NCBI RefSeq assembly: GCF_030272615.1
Contig: NW_026729331.1
Coordinates: 32,627 to 96,626 of the forward strand
Length of the DNA: 64,000 nt
Direction of reading: 5' to 3'
From: Cryptomeria japonica
Lineage: Eukaryota; Streptophyta; Pinopsida; Cupressales; Cupressaceae
Of the stretch, positions 1 to 10,499 are shown in pieces. The number at the start of each line of letters is the position of its first letter. The stretch's first letter is position 1. The notes under the pieces are model-generated. The model saw only the letters and a program-made list of their open reading frames with translations, was not told the origin of the DNA and did no database searches. The position numbers were made by a program, and so were the translations under genes.

Positions 1-404
1 AGAGAAAATATTGATAGGATTAAGCTGTATTCTATCAAGATGAAAATACTGATCAGCTGGATCATCAAGTTACATATAATATAGATGAGCCTTAATATAA
101 AGGCAAGGCTAGGAGACAAGAGAGCACACAATGATGTCATGTGGCTTAGTGAGATGCAAGGGTACGTAGGGGTAGGTAGGAGAAATAGTAAAATATTCCA
201 CATGAGGTGGATCACCCACTAAAGGTGGAATTATCACTCCACAATAAGTGGATATGATAAGTAGAAACAAGATCACACCATAAAAGGTGGAAATTCTCCT
301 ACATACACACTCCCAATGTAGAAAATCTCCCTAGGTGTCTCATATGCAAACTACTATGATATGCATGTACCTAAGTAAACTTAAGTAAAGTGTAATTATA
401 TCCA
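1..404 (-). repeat. LTR of gag-only element A (left copy, truncated by window)
   Basis: This matches 2530-2954 and the block B LTRs at 46213-46665 and 48142-48564. On the minus strand the LTR starts TGGATATAATTACAC. Its far end is outside the window. Confidence 0.85.
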
Positions 405-514
405 AGATGTATGTATGATTGCCCATCAAAATTCTGCGGCATGTGGAAAGGCTCATATGAAGAGGCCATAGACTGCGAAGATGCCATATGATGAGAAGCC
501 CCTAAATCTAGAAG

Positions 515-1568
515 TCATATCCTTGAATCATGACTTGTAATAACACAAAGAGTTTTTCCCTTTCCTTTATCTGTCCCAAAGGAGTGATTCTTTCCTTTAT
601 CCATTTCCTTGGAAGAAGAAGCCAAAGTGGACATTCTAGAAGGTAAATTGATTTTGTTCTCCTCAAGAATATGTTTCAATTCATCAATATCATTCTTGTA
701 ACAATGTTGTTCATCATGTCCTGACTTCTTGCAATATGCACAAAAAATATTGTCCTTAGATTTCCTCTTAGGTGAGGATGTAGAATCACCTTGTTGTGGA
801 GAGGAGGATTGTGCTCCATCTTGTTGTACTTTAGACCTAGGTTGCTTTTGATTCTTGTCTTTTCCTTGATTTCTTTGATTCCCTCTATTAGCCACCAATG
901 CTTGCGACTTTGAAAATTTGAGAATCCCCATCTTGGTCAACTTAGATTGGTCAAGTATTAATATATTCATGAATGCATCAAAGGGAGAAGTGTATGAGGA
1001 ACTTTGAGCTAACCTCTATGTGTGAAAGCTAGATACAAAGGCTGCATACTCTGATGAAAAAAAATTCCAACAAGTTATAAATCAATTGAGAATCCTTCTT
1101 GTCAATACCACAATCCTTTAGATTTTCTCTTAGATCATTTTCTTTTGTGACATAATCTTGGATTGTATCAAAATCCTTGGCATCCAAAGTGGTGAGTTCA
1201 CTATCAAGCTTGCAGCTCTTAATCTCACCAACTTGTCCATACAATTTATCATAAATATACCAAGCCTCTTTAATTGTTGTACACTTCACAATGTGAAGAA
1301 TGAGGTCATCTAATACATACTTTCTAAGAGTTCCAAGTGCCATATATTTTTTAGTGAGCCATTCAACTTGAGCATTAGTATTAGCCTTAGGATCAGGTGG
1401 TGCTATTATTGTTCCATTTACATAATGAACGAGTCCTTTTTCCATTAGTTTAATCCAAGCCTTAATCTTCCATGAAGCATAATTATGAGGAGTTAAAAGT
1501 GGAAATTTAGGAGAACCCATAGCACTAAAATGAGAAAACACAAGATAAAGAGAGGCACAATCACACAA
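515..1568 (-). pseudogene. Copia-like gag (UBN2-type with CCHC knuckle), frameshifted
   Basis: The N-terminal part (1568-1029) has the Copia gag start pattern, with PKFPLLTPHNYASWKIK followed by helices ending near IQDYVTKENDLRENL. The C-terminal part (970-515) carries a zinc knuckle CAYCKKSGHDEQHC (CX2CX4HX4C) after a Gln/Ser-rich linker. The two parts lie in different frames. The break falls at a run of eight A's near 1060, and a further stop (TAG) lies between them in the frame that continues into the knuckle half. The same A-run is present in the block B copy (near 47321), so the break may predate the duplication. Gag would package element RNA into cytoplasmic particles. No pol follows it. 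Confidence 0.8.
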
Positions 1569-2517
1569 GACACCCCCTGAAATTACTTAATCAAGAACCC
1601 TACCCCCCCTCCCAAAAATGATGATTTGGCACTTTATACTTAGTGCATATACAATGGGCCACTTGGAAAATAAGACAAGGTGGACTTCTAATTTCAACTT
1701 TACAACTGCCTCAAATAGGCTATAAGAGACTTCAAAAAATACTGCAAGTGATCTAAACTAAGATCCAAAAAAAATACACATGCCAAATAGGCCAAAAATG
1801 ACAAAATATTGAAAGTATAATTTATACTCAAAAAAACTGCAAACTAATGGGATATTATGAAAGTAGATGAAAAATTATGCACTTTAATAAAAATGGCACC
1901 TAAAATGAAGGTTGTATGACCCCAAATGAAGCCTCTGAAGTTGCAAAATTGGGGATTTCATAGGTACAGTCATCAAAATTTGAAAACTCTAAAAAATATA
2001 TCCATTAAAATCAGAAACTTCCTCCACCACTATGAAGAGCACGAAATTCTAGCCCATTTCAAAATAAAATGCACCAAAAAATGAGCCAAAATGAGCAAGT
2101 TATAGCCATTTGAAGTTGAACTGCAAATGCAAGGGGTAGAATTCTTTTCCAAAATGTTGATGTAATGCTGACATCAAAATTTCAATGTGTTAAATTTGAC
2201 AGCCGTCTTCCCGTCAAAATGGTCTCCGCACCCCTTGTCCAGGTTGCACAGATGATGATGTCAGCAATACAAAAGATGATGCATGGCTTGCTGACTGAGC
2301 TGTATGGAATTCGACGTGGCGTGCCTAGCTGAATAGGCGAAATTTTTTCCTTCACTAAATATGGCTGAGTTTATACTAAAAATTTATGCAAATGGTCTCT
2401 CGGACTCAATCGTGATGTCCAAATTGTTGTAGGACGCCCCCAAAAATGTAGATCCCCAAATCCAAAAATTGAAGCCTCCAAAATATCTCAAAAAGACTAA
2501 TCAGTTAAGCCCTCTAG

Positions 2518-2529
2518 GCTCTGATACCA
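2518..2529 (-). other. Primer-binding site (initiator tRNA-Met type)
   Basis: Minus-strand TGGTATCAGAGC is the usual complement of the 3' end of plant initiator tRNA-Met. It touches the LTR that starts at 2530. Confidence 0.85.
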
Positions 2530-2954
2530 TGTGAGATTTTTTGAAGATCAAGAGATCAATGAAAAGTATAAAATATTGATAGGAATAAAATCTATCAAGA
2601 TGAAAATACTGAACAACTAGATCATCAAGCTACATACAATATAGATGAGCCTTCTTATAGAGGCAAGGCTAGGAGACAGGAGAGCACACAATGATGACAT
2701 GTGGCTCAATGAGATGCAAGGATAGGTAGGATAAATAGTAAAATATTTCACATGAGGTGGATCACCCACCAAAGGTGGAATTATCGCTCCACAATAAGTG
2801 GATATGATAATTAAAAACAAGATCACACCATAAAAGGTGGAAATTCTCCTACGTACACACTCCCAATGTAGCACATCTCCCTACGTGTCTCATATAAAAA
2901 CTACTATGATATGCATGTACCTAAGTAAACTTAAGTAAAGTGTAATTATATCCA
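2530..2954 (-). repeat. LTR of gag-only element A (right copy)
   Basis: It begins TGTGAGATTTTTT on the plus strand and ends TATATCCA, pairing with 1-404. On the minus strand it reads TGG...CACA, with TG/CA ends. Confidence 0.85.
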
Positions 2955-2984
2955 AATGAATAAATAATTACACCAACAATAAAA

Positions 2985-5900
2985 AAATCATAAGACATTT
3001 ATCCATAGTCTCAACCACTTTATTGTATTAATAATGCACTGAGCAAAAAGAATAAATGTGACGTCCTTCCCCACTAGGAAGATACATCATCCAAAACTTA
3101 TTATAAAAATACTAAAACAATAAATATAGTAGACCAATGCAAATGTCAAAGTATCACACTAACCAAAACAAAGTACCATAATTTAAGTTCTCAAATGAGG
3201 ATAAGAACAATATATATCCTCTATATTCTCCCATGTGTCACTATCCACAAATACTTTATCCCATTAGACCTTATATTGAATAATAATCTATTACACAACT
3301 TAACATCATTCCAATCTAGAATTTGAATGGGCTCCGCCAGCACCACTCTTGGATCCCAAATCTATAAAGCATGCCAATCAAGTATATGAGTAGCATCAAG
3401 ATGATGTTGCTTAAGTGTAGATGCATGAAATATATTATGGATATGATTAAAGATCATTATATTAGATAAAGTCTATATGTAGCTACAGTCATTACTTCTA
3501 ACACATCAAATAGACCTACAATTCTAGGTGCTAGTTTGGCTAATTTTTCCAATGATATAGAAATCTTATGAGGTTTAACCCTCAAAAAGACTTTGTTTTG
3601 AAAGTCCTATTCTTATGTGCATAGCTCTTCTATTTGTTTTCTGCCTTCTTTAACCACCCCTTGGTCAATCTCATTTCATCATGCATCTCCTAAGAATATT
3701 TGAACCAATTCCAATCTTGTATTCAACTAGATATCCAAAATGATATGTGTACAATACTTTCATCCATAAAGAGATTTAAATGGTGTCATACCAAATATGC
3801 ATGATAGGAGATATTAAATGCAAAATCTTCCAATGGAAGATACTCCTCCAACCTAGACTATTAATCCATGAAATGCATCCTAAGTAGGTCTGCGACTACT
3901 TGCTTCACTATCTTTGTTTGTCAATTTGTCTGTGGGTAGTATGTCAAACTAAAATTCAATATTGTCCCAAATATTTCATTCAATATTTTCCAAAATCTAG
4001 AAATTATATGAGTATCTCATTTTGATATGATCATCTCAAGTACTCAATTCAAATGCAATATCTCTCAGACAAACTTCTTAGCTAAAGTAAACAATCCATA
4101 CACAAAAATCCTTTGGGTGAAGTACGCTACCTTGGTCAACTTATCCACAATTACCAAAATGACATCATGTTTATTCTTTGATATAGGCAACCCTTAAATA
4201 AAATCCATGCTAATAACTTGTCATTTATATTCAAGTATGTCATGTGACTATACAAACCTACTAGGTGTACATGCTTAGTCTTGGCTTGTTTGCAGTCCAA
4301 TCATCAAGCTACAAATTCAATCTCATCCTTCTCAATTCTTGGCTAAAAATATACAGATCTCAATTTTCCTACCATCTTGGCTAGTCCTAGGCACCTTGAA
4401 TAAGGTGTGTTGTGGATCTCCTCTAACATCAACCTCCTCGAATCCCTAAGTTTAGAATGTACATTCTCCCTCGGTATCTTAATAATCTATCTAACTAAAA
4501 AAAATATCTATTAAATCGATGGTCCAAGGGGTTTTTCTCTACATCTTTCTCCATCATGGAATAATCTCTTTGAAGATTATGAACCACTTTCTCAAATTAG
4601 ACCTTTTAGTAATAATGGCTGCTAGATGCCTTCTTCTACTAAGAGCATCATTTTTCTCTATGTTTCATCTCCTTGTAGTAATCATGTTTGCACTCCAATC
4701 ATCAAGCTACAAATTCAATCTCATCCCTCTCGAGTCTTGGCTAAAAATATAAAGATCTAAATTTTCCTACCATGGTGTGTTGTGGATCTCCTCTAACATC
4801 AACTTCCTCAAATTCCTAAGTTTAGAATGTACATTCTCCCTTGCTATCTTAATAATAAAATCTAACTAAAACAAATATCTATTAAATCGATGATCCAAGG
4901 GGTTTTTCTCTACATCTTTCTCCATCGTGGAATAATCTCTTTGAAGACTATGAACCACTTTCTCAAATTAGAGCTTGTAGTAATCATGGCTGCTAGATGC
5001 CTTCTTCTACTAAGAGCATCTATTTCTCTATGTTTCATCTCCTTAATGTATTCAATCCTAAATTTATATTCAGTAAGAAACTATATCCATCTATTTTTGT
5101 GAGCATTGAGATTGGGTTGAGTAAATATATATTTAAGGCCTAGGTCGTCCATCTTCAATTCAAAAGGCTTACCCAAAATATAGTGCCTCCACATCTAAAG
5201 CACATGAACTATGGCTACTAACTCTAGGTCATGGGATGCATAGTTCACCTTATATTATTTCAACTTCCTAGACTAATAGGCAACAACCTGCCCATTCTCC
5301 ATTAGCACTCCTCCTACACCTTATCCTTATGTATTTTGTTATCACCGTGAATTACCCATTTGGATTACGTACAATCAATATAGGATTTGAAATGAGCTTC
5401 TTCAAAAATTGGAAAGCTTGGTCACACTTCTCATTCCACTCAAACCTTTTCCCTTTCTGTGGAGTGAAGTGATTGGTGCTACAATTTTAGAAAATCCTTA
5501 TACAAACTTCTTGTAGTATCTTGCAAGTCCCATGAAGCTCTAGATTTTAGTTACATTATATGGTGTAGGCAACCCCATGATTGCTTTTATTTTCTCTAGA
5601 TCAACTACAATCTCTCCCATTGAAATCATAAGGTGTAGATAATTCACCTTGTCCTTGTAGAAAGTACACTTGAATAGCTTACCAAAGATCTTATTCTCCC
5701 TTAGGAATTGTAAAACTATCCTCAATCTCTTGATGCAATGTTCAATAGATTCATGAAATTTGTAGCATTATTTGACTCGAATGACACTAATGTGAAATCG
5801 TAGTAGCCATAATAAGTCCTAAAAGCTATCTTTTAAATATCCTCTTCCTTAATCCTCAATTTGTGGCAGCCATATCTAAGGGACCTATCTTAGATAATAT

Positions 5901-6260
5901 TATAGATCCTCTCATCTGATCAAAGAGATCATTAATCCTTCATAGGGGATACCCATTCTTGACTTTTACTTTGTTCAACATCCCATAGTCAATACACAAG
6001 CACAAGGTCCCATTATTTTTCTTCACAAAAATGAGCAGTCCACTGCATGGAGATAGACTAGGTCTAATAATCCCTTGGTTCAAAAACTCCTGCAACTATG
6101 ACTTCAATTCATACACCATAATGCATTTCACCCAATAAACCTCTCTTGTATGATGAGGGTGGATTTTATAAAAAATGATAATGTGGTTGCTTAAACCATT
6201 AGCACGACATTGTAGTGACGGCAATTGATTACTAGTAATGGTTCCCTAAAGAATCTATTT
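2985..6260 (-). pseudogene. Decayed Ty3/Gypsy pol (chromovirus-like), copy A
   Basis: No long frame survives, but minus-strand fragments appear in Gypsy order. The reverse transcriptase palm is near 6060-5985 (LCIDYGMLNKV). The RT thumb is at 5725-5540 (FGKLFKCTFYKDKVNYL). The start of RNase H is near 5445-5395 (FEWNEKCDQAFQFLKKLI). The integrase core is near 4175-4110 (DVILVIVDKLTKVAYF), followed by a YHPQTD-like stretch near 3940 and a TPFKSLYG motif near 3780. Stops and frameshifts occur throughout. No LTR or PBS was identified. A second copy with the same decay lies at about 48595-51847. Confidence 0.82.
4287..5045. repeat. Tandem duplication inside the decayed Gypsy pol
   Basis: The stretch from the CAATCATCAAGCTACAAATT motif near 4297 recurs near 4693, and the segment around 4519 recurs at 4890 (shift 371). 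The units are not perfectly regular: one copy has lost bases near the CTACCATCTTGG / CTACCATGG site. The same doubled arrangement is present in block B near 49880-50640. Confidence 0.85.
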
Positions 6261-6261
6261 A

Positions 6262-7084
6262 TAAAGATGTATGATTGTTGATCAGTAATGGAGATCTAAT
6301 AAGATATCAAGAATCAAGATCGAGTTGTTAAAGTGATTATGAGGTAAATGGTGGAGGATAATTAGGATTTTTAAATGATTTTGGGGGATAGTTATAAAAT
6401 GGTTACGAAATGAGTGGAGAGGAATAAAATAATTTTTTAATTCTTTTATATTTATTTTTTGGTGCTTATGTGGGGACTTTTAGTCAATTTTATTTCTTGG
6501 ATTTTTTGTGGATGGGACATTAAATAGGAATTGGGACTCCAAAATTTGTGTTAGGACATAGGGAAAATGGATTAGAACTTAAGGAAAATTAGGAATAATT
6601 TGTATAATAGGATGAAGACATAACAATGAATTACTTACATTTAGGAAATAATCAATATTAAATTAATTGATAGTTATCTATTGTGATATTTATTGTGTAA
6701 TATCTTTGAAAAACATCAATAATGCATGGAAATATCTTCAAGGTTGTTTCATTCTTATTATATCAACAGTTTGTTTTTAAAGTGACACACCCATAAAATT
6801 CTTGAAAACTAGTAATATCATGTAAATGTATTATCAAATGACTCAAGCACAAATATTTATGTCCATAGTAACAATACACTATATAAAATGACTATAGAAA
6901 ACAGAAACGTACAAAATATTATTACTAATTATCCCTCATCCTCCATACATTTCATTAGAAAAACATATGTCAATATAATTAACTAAATTTAACATGCATT
7001 GTCAAGCCTTTAGAAATTCGCGTAACTTTAGGATATTGAAAATCAGAGATCAGTGCTTTGAATACAAATAAATAGATTTTGATG
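6262..7084. other. TLP upstream flank without its gene (block A)
   Basis: No coding potential. 6262-6970 is AT-rich spacer shared with block B. 6970-7084 contains the upstream element that also occurs near 52565 and 38325 (ATTAACTAAATTTAACATGC then GAGATCAGTGCTTTGAATAC). In the other copies this leads into a TLP promoter and start codon; here it runs into a deletion scar. A fragment of the 6700-6800 part recurs at 10735-10845. Confidence 0.75.
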
Positions 7085-7300
7085 ATGCACAAAATGTTTG
7101 TGGAGCTCTCTTCTTTGATTATGTTTGTGTGTGGACTAATATATTAATAAGTGTTGTCATCTTCGTATTGACACTGTGGTGTAGCCGCGTAGGCCGTTGC
7201 CAGTTGCAACTCTCACCACTTATTATCAATAAAACATTGCTGTCATTTCACCAGTAATGAGAGAACCGTTATTCACACGCAATACACTGTTCTGAGAGAA
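7085..7300 (+). pseudogene. TLP deletion relic: 15-bp promoter island fused to TLP 3' UTR
   Basis: Up to about 7094 the sequence follows 52680 in block B. It then has only GTGGAGCTCTCTTCT, the TATA-proximal promoter motif of the TLP copies. From about 7109 (GATTATGTTTGTGTGTGG) it follows the TLP 3' UTR of block B from 54271. The whole coding region, intron and most of the 5' flank are therefore gone. The 3' UTR relic, with its AATAAA signal near 7228, is well preserved. It cannot encode protein. Confidence 0.85.
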
Positions 7301-8690
7301 TATTAAAAATAAATATATACTTTGATATTTTATTTTCTTTATATTTAAAAATTAGGTGTCATATATTTTCTTAAAGACTTGTTTCATAGCTAAGATATGA
7401 GATGCTTCTCCTCCTATTGTCATTATGATAGGTTAGGCCTATTACTATAATCATATGATTGTTTATAAAAATTTTAACATATAAATTAATAAAAATATTG
7501 GTAAAACTATTTTGTTGAAAGAACGTAAAGTTATTTGTTTAAATGGAATATACATTCTTAATTGTACATCTTTGTATATTTTTTGTCACATAAAATTCAA
7601 TAATGATAATTGTGTCTTCTATTGGATAGGGTTCTTCGAAATTTCTTACACAAGATGTCATATAATTTTATTAAAAACTATTCATTTATTTCTCAACCCT
7701 TCACTTGTATAGAAGATGGAACAATCACTTAACCTTATACAAGATAATCTACTATAGAGGATCAAATATTTATTGTAAAAAATGGTGTACACGCACTCCA
7801 ATATATTCGCAATCAATTTGTACCTTATACTAGATGTTTAGATAGGAGTTCCTCAATTATAAATTATTCGAAAAGGAAGGTTGCTAGTCTAACACATCTA
7901 TGTGCAAGGAGCATCATTTGTATTTATTTTGGAGTTGAAAAGTGAATAATAATATTTACGCATTTTATGGGTACAAAAGAAACAATTGTTTATATGCATT
8001 TTATGGTTGCATAATGAAAATATAATGTATGTCCATTTTGTTGGTACAAAATAGATTACTAATGTTGGAATATTACCGATGCAAAATAGAACTATGTTCA
8101 TGCATTTCTGAGCGTATAGTGAAATAGTTGTGTGTATGAATCTTCTTTGCACAAGAAAATGATCATTGCATGAATTTTGAGTGTATAACAAGATTTCCTT
8201 GCATGTGTTTGTCCAAGGTTATAAAACAGATTGAATTGGAGTACTAAGGTGTTCTTGTGGTTTTATGAAATAGTGTGTTTTACAATATGTACATATACTA
8301 AGTGTCTATGTTTTTCTTATTTGAAATGATTTTTTATTTTTTTTAAATTAAAGTGTGTATTTTGAGATGGAAGAGCTTTGGGAATCCTTTTATGGATGTC
8401 ACTAGAAAATTGTGTTTTTTATGAAAACTTGAAAGTAAAATTGTAAATCATGATTGATACTTGATTTTTTGTTTTGTTAGTCTATGTATCTTAGGTAGGT
8501 CAAGAAAATAATGCCCTCATTTATGTGTATTTTTACTAGTTGAAACTCTTCTCATTCTTTTTAAGAACCAAAATAGTCAACTCAGTATTCTTTCATGTGT
8601 TAGGAAGTTGAGGAGTATTGTAAGCTTAGCCAAAATGTAACCATTACTTTTCAAGTTCACATGATTTAATTATGTTTGATGAATGTTTTA
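7301..8690. other. TLP downstream flank, copy A
   Basis: AT-rich sequence matching 54430-55740 and, in part, 44020-44740. It contains the 35-bp minisatellite listed separately. Apparent reading frames on the minus strand reflect that repeat, not a gene. Confidence 0.75.
7925..8235. repeat. Degenerate ~35-bp minisatellite, about 8 units
   Basis: Units begin near 7961 (CATTTTATGGGTACAAAAGA), 7997, 8034, 8068, 8103, 8138, 8172 and 8206, with spacings of 34-37 bp. Each has a CATTTT/GAATTT-type start followed by a GTAC/GCATA-type core and an A-rich tail. A 97-codon minus-strand frame over it is a repeating ~12-residue pattern, so it is better read as repeat DNA than as a gene. The copy in block B lies at about 54975-55285. 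Confidence 0.75.
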
Positions 8691-10154
8691 ATGAATTTTT
8701 TAATTACTTATTTGTATTTTGAGACTAATTCAAACAAAGATCATCCAATGCTTTAGAAATTGTTTATCCTCCTTTTATGTATATATATCTAGTTATGAAT
8801 CTAAAACAAATGTAGTAAGAAAAGTTTATTATGGTGAATATTTTCCAATCCATGCATGTTTGTTGTAAGTATGATTGTTGGTCATGTTCTCATCTCCGAG
8901 TCTCGTATGGTATATGTTTAGGATCTAGATGGTTGGGTGTTGCTAATATTTTTTGGGATGTATGCTGGGATCATGGTGGTGCATTTTGAATATTAGGTTA
9001 GGATCTCATTTTATCTCCTTTGGTTATGTCTTTATCATGTTGTAATCTTCATCTTTTTATAATGGTACTATTTTTTCATCACTATATATTGAAAATTGTG
9101 TATCCATGTATTTTTTAGGATGTAGGCATGATTTTTTAAATTTATTTGTAAAATTATATTTGAATCAAAATATACATTGAAAAGAGAAATTTCATGAAAA
9201 TATTGCTTGAAATTTTACTAAAAAATAAACATAGTAAAATTGTAAGCTTTTTTATTAAAAAAAATGATCATTAGAAATATATTGGTGAACAATTTTTATA
9301 TCCATATTTTTATAGTAAACAGATAAGAGAAAAAATGTTCTTTTGCAACCTTTTTCATATACCATAGTTGTGTTGATTTGAAATTTTAGGTTCTACCACT
9401 TTTGATATTATCCATTTTCTATTATGGATTTTTTGAACTTATTGGACATTCTTTTACATCCTCTTTATATTTCATATTAGAATTCTAAAAAATGTTAATA
9501 TTTGAGCAATTTATTATCATTTCAATGTAAACTATAAAATATGATTACAAGGTCACAAAATGATGGTACAAAGGATTCCATTTCTTTTTCAAAAAATATT
9601 TAACACATTCTATTATTTTATATAAGATGGTATCATTTACATGTATCTTACAATGGTTTTCATTTTTTTTGGTTATAAATAATTTTTTTTATTTTTCATT
9701 AATATGTGGACAATATAGGTTGTTGTACAAATAGATCCTCTTGTATTTTAAGTTTTTCTATCACATTGAATATGTTTTAATGGTTTTTTATATGTTTATT
9801 AGTGATTGAAAAAATGAAATTGTTTTTTACATGTTGGTTAGTTTGCTACACAACTTTGCTAATTGATGCACAAGTGTGGTTATGGTTGATGTTTATGTTG
9901 TTGTGTAAGTAAAATAACCAAATGTTGGTATGAATGAGGTTATTTCCTATCTAGTTAATGGGGGGACCTAATCACATGTTAACTTAGGAGCATGTTAGCT
10001 ATCCTTATATCCTAGGTGGCATGCTAGAAGTTTTCTTATAATGGGACCATGTCTCATTATTTATTGTTAGTAGCATATGTTATTTAAAAGTTTCTCTAGG
10101 ACTTTTTTATTTTGTATTAAGCATTTAATGTTTGTATCAAGGGTAGTTGTCATG

Positions 10155-10158
<4 letters not shown>
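8691..10158. other. AT-rich spacer, nothing recognised
   Basis: Many T- and A-runs and only short frames. No LTR ends, coding motifs or RNA genes were seen. The homology with block B stops at its left edge. Confidence 0.6.

Positions 10159-10208
<50 letters not shown>
10159..10208. repeat. (GT)n microsatellite
   Basis: About 25 uninterrupted TG repeats. The long frames over this region on both strands are repeat artefacts. Confidence 0.97.
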
Positions 10209-10209
<1 letters not shown>

Positions 10210-10372
10210 ATGTGTATATATATGTATTTATACACATATCTATGTGTGTATATACACATGTATATATACACATATCTATGTATGTATATACACATGTATA
10301 TATACACATATCTATGTGTGTATATACACATGTATATATACACATATACATGTATGTATGTATGTATGTATA
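10209..10372. repeat. 36-bp tandem repeat of TATACACA type with (TATG)n tail
   Basis: CACATATCTATG occurs at 10233, 10269 and 10305, an exact 36-bp period. The unit itself is rich in inverted repeats (GTATATACAC / GTGTATATAC type). It ends in a short run of TGTA/TATG tetramers near 10348-10370. Confidence 0.92.
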
Positions 10373-10378
10373 GACATG

Positions 10379-10381
10379 CAC

Positions 10382-10460
<79 letters not shown>
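10379..10460. repeat. (CACATA)n hexanucleotide microsatellite
   Basis: About 13 near-perfect copies of CACATA follow directly after the 36-bp array and fade into related ACATAT sequence up to about 10500. Confidence 0.95.
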
Positions 10461-10499
10461 TGCACATATACATATACACATATATACATACACATAACA

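Larger units (their letters stand above)
1..2954 (-). mobile_element. Gag-only LTR retrotransposon (TR-GAG-like), copy A
   Basis: Two similar ~425-450 bp LTRs (1-404, cut by the window edge, and 2530-2954) bracket 2.1 kb that encodes only a Copia-like gag on the minus strand. A primer-binding site complementary to initiator tRNA-Met (gctctgatacca on the plus strand, 2518-2529) directly abuts the right LTR, which fixes the element's direction. Only about 110 bp separate the gag end from the left LTR, so there is no room for protease, integrase or reverse transcriptase. This matches the described class of non-autonomous LTR elements with a gag gene, which would depend on a Copia element for pol. 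No clear target-site duplication was found. Confidence 0.8.
1..8690. repeat. Segmental duplication block A (direct copy of 46262-55740)
   Basis: Base 1 aligns with 46262 and the match continues in the same orientation to about 8690 / 55740, with scattered substitutions and a few indels. The copy contains a gag-only LTR element, a decayed Gypsy pol, the TLP upstream flank, the TLP 3' UTR and the downstream minisatellite. Because transposons and host flank are shared in the same order, this is duplication of a chromosome segment, not independent insertions. The main differences are the missing TLP gene here (scar near 7100), a ~650-bp deletion in the other copy's gag, and about 100 bp present here near 7640-7730 but absent from block B. 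The left edge lies outside the window. Confidence 0.93.

Noticed and set aside
4519-5102. Two related plus-strand frames (MVQGVFLYIFLHHG and MIQGVFLYIFLHRG) looking like a duplicated small gene
   Set aside because: They are antisense to decayed Gypsy pol and arise from its internal tandem duplication.
7898-8191. Conserved 97-residue minus-strand protein near the TLP, also at 54952-55245
   Set aside because: The frame coincides with a degenerate 35-bp tandem repeat, and conservation is explained by the recent block duplication.
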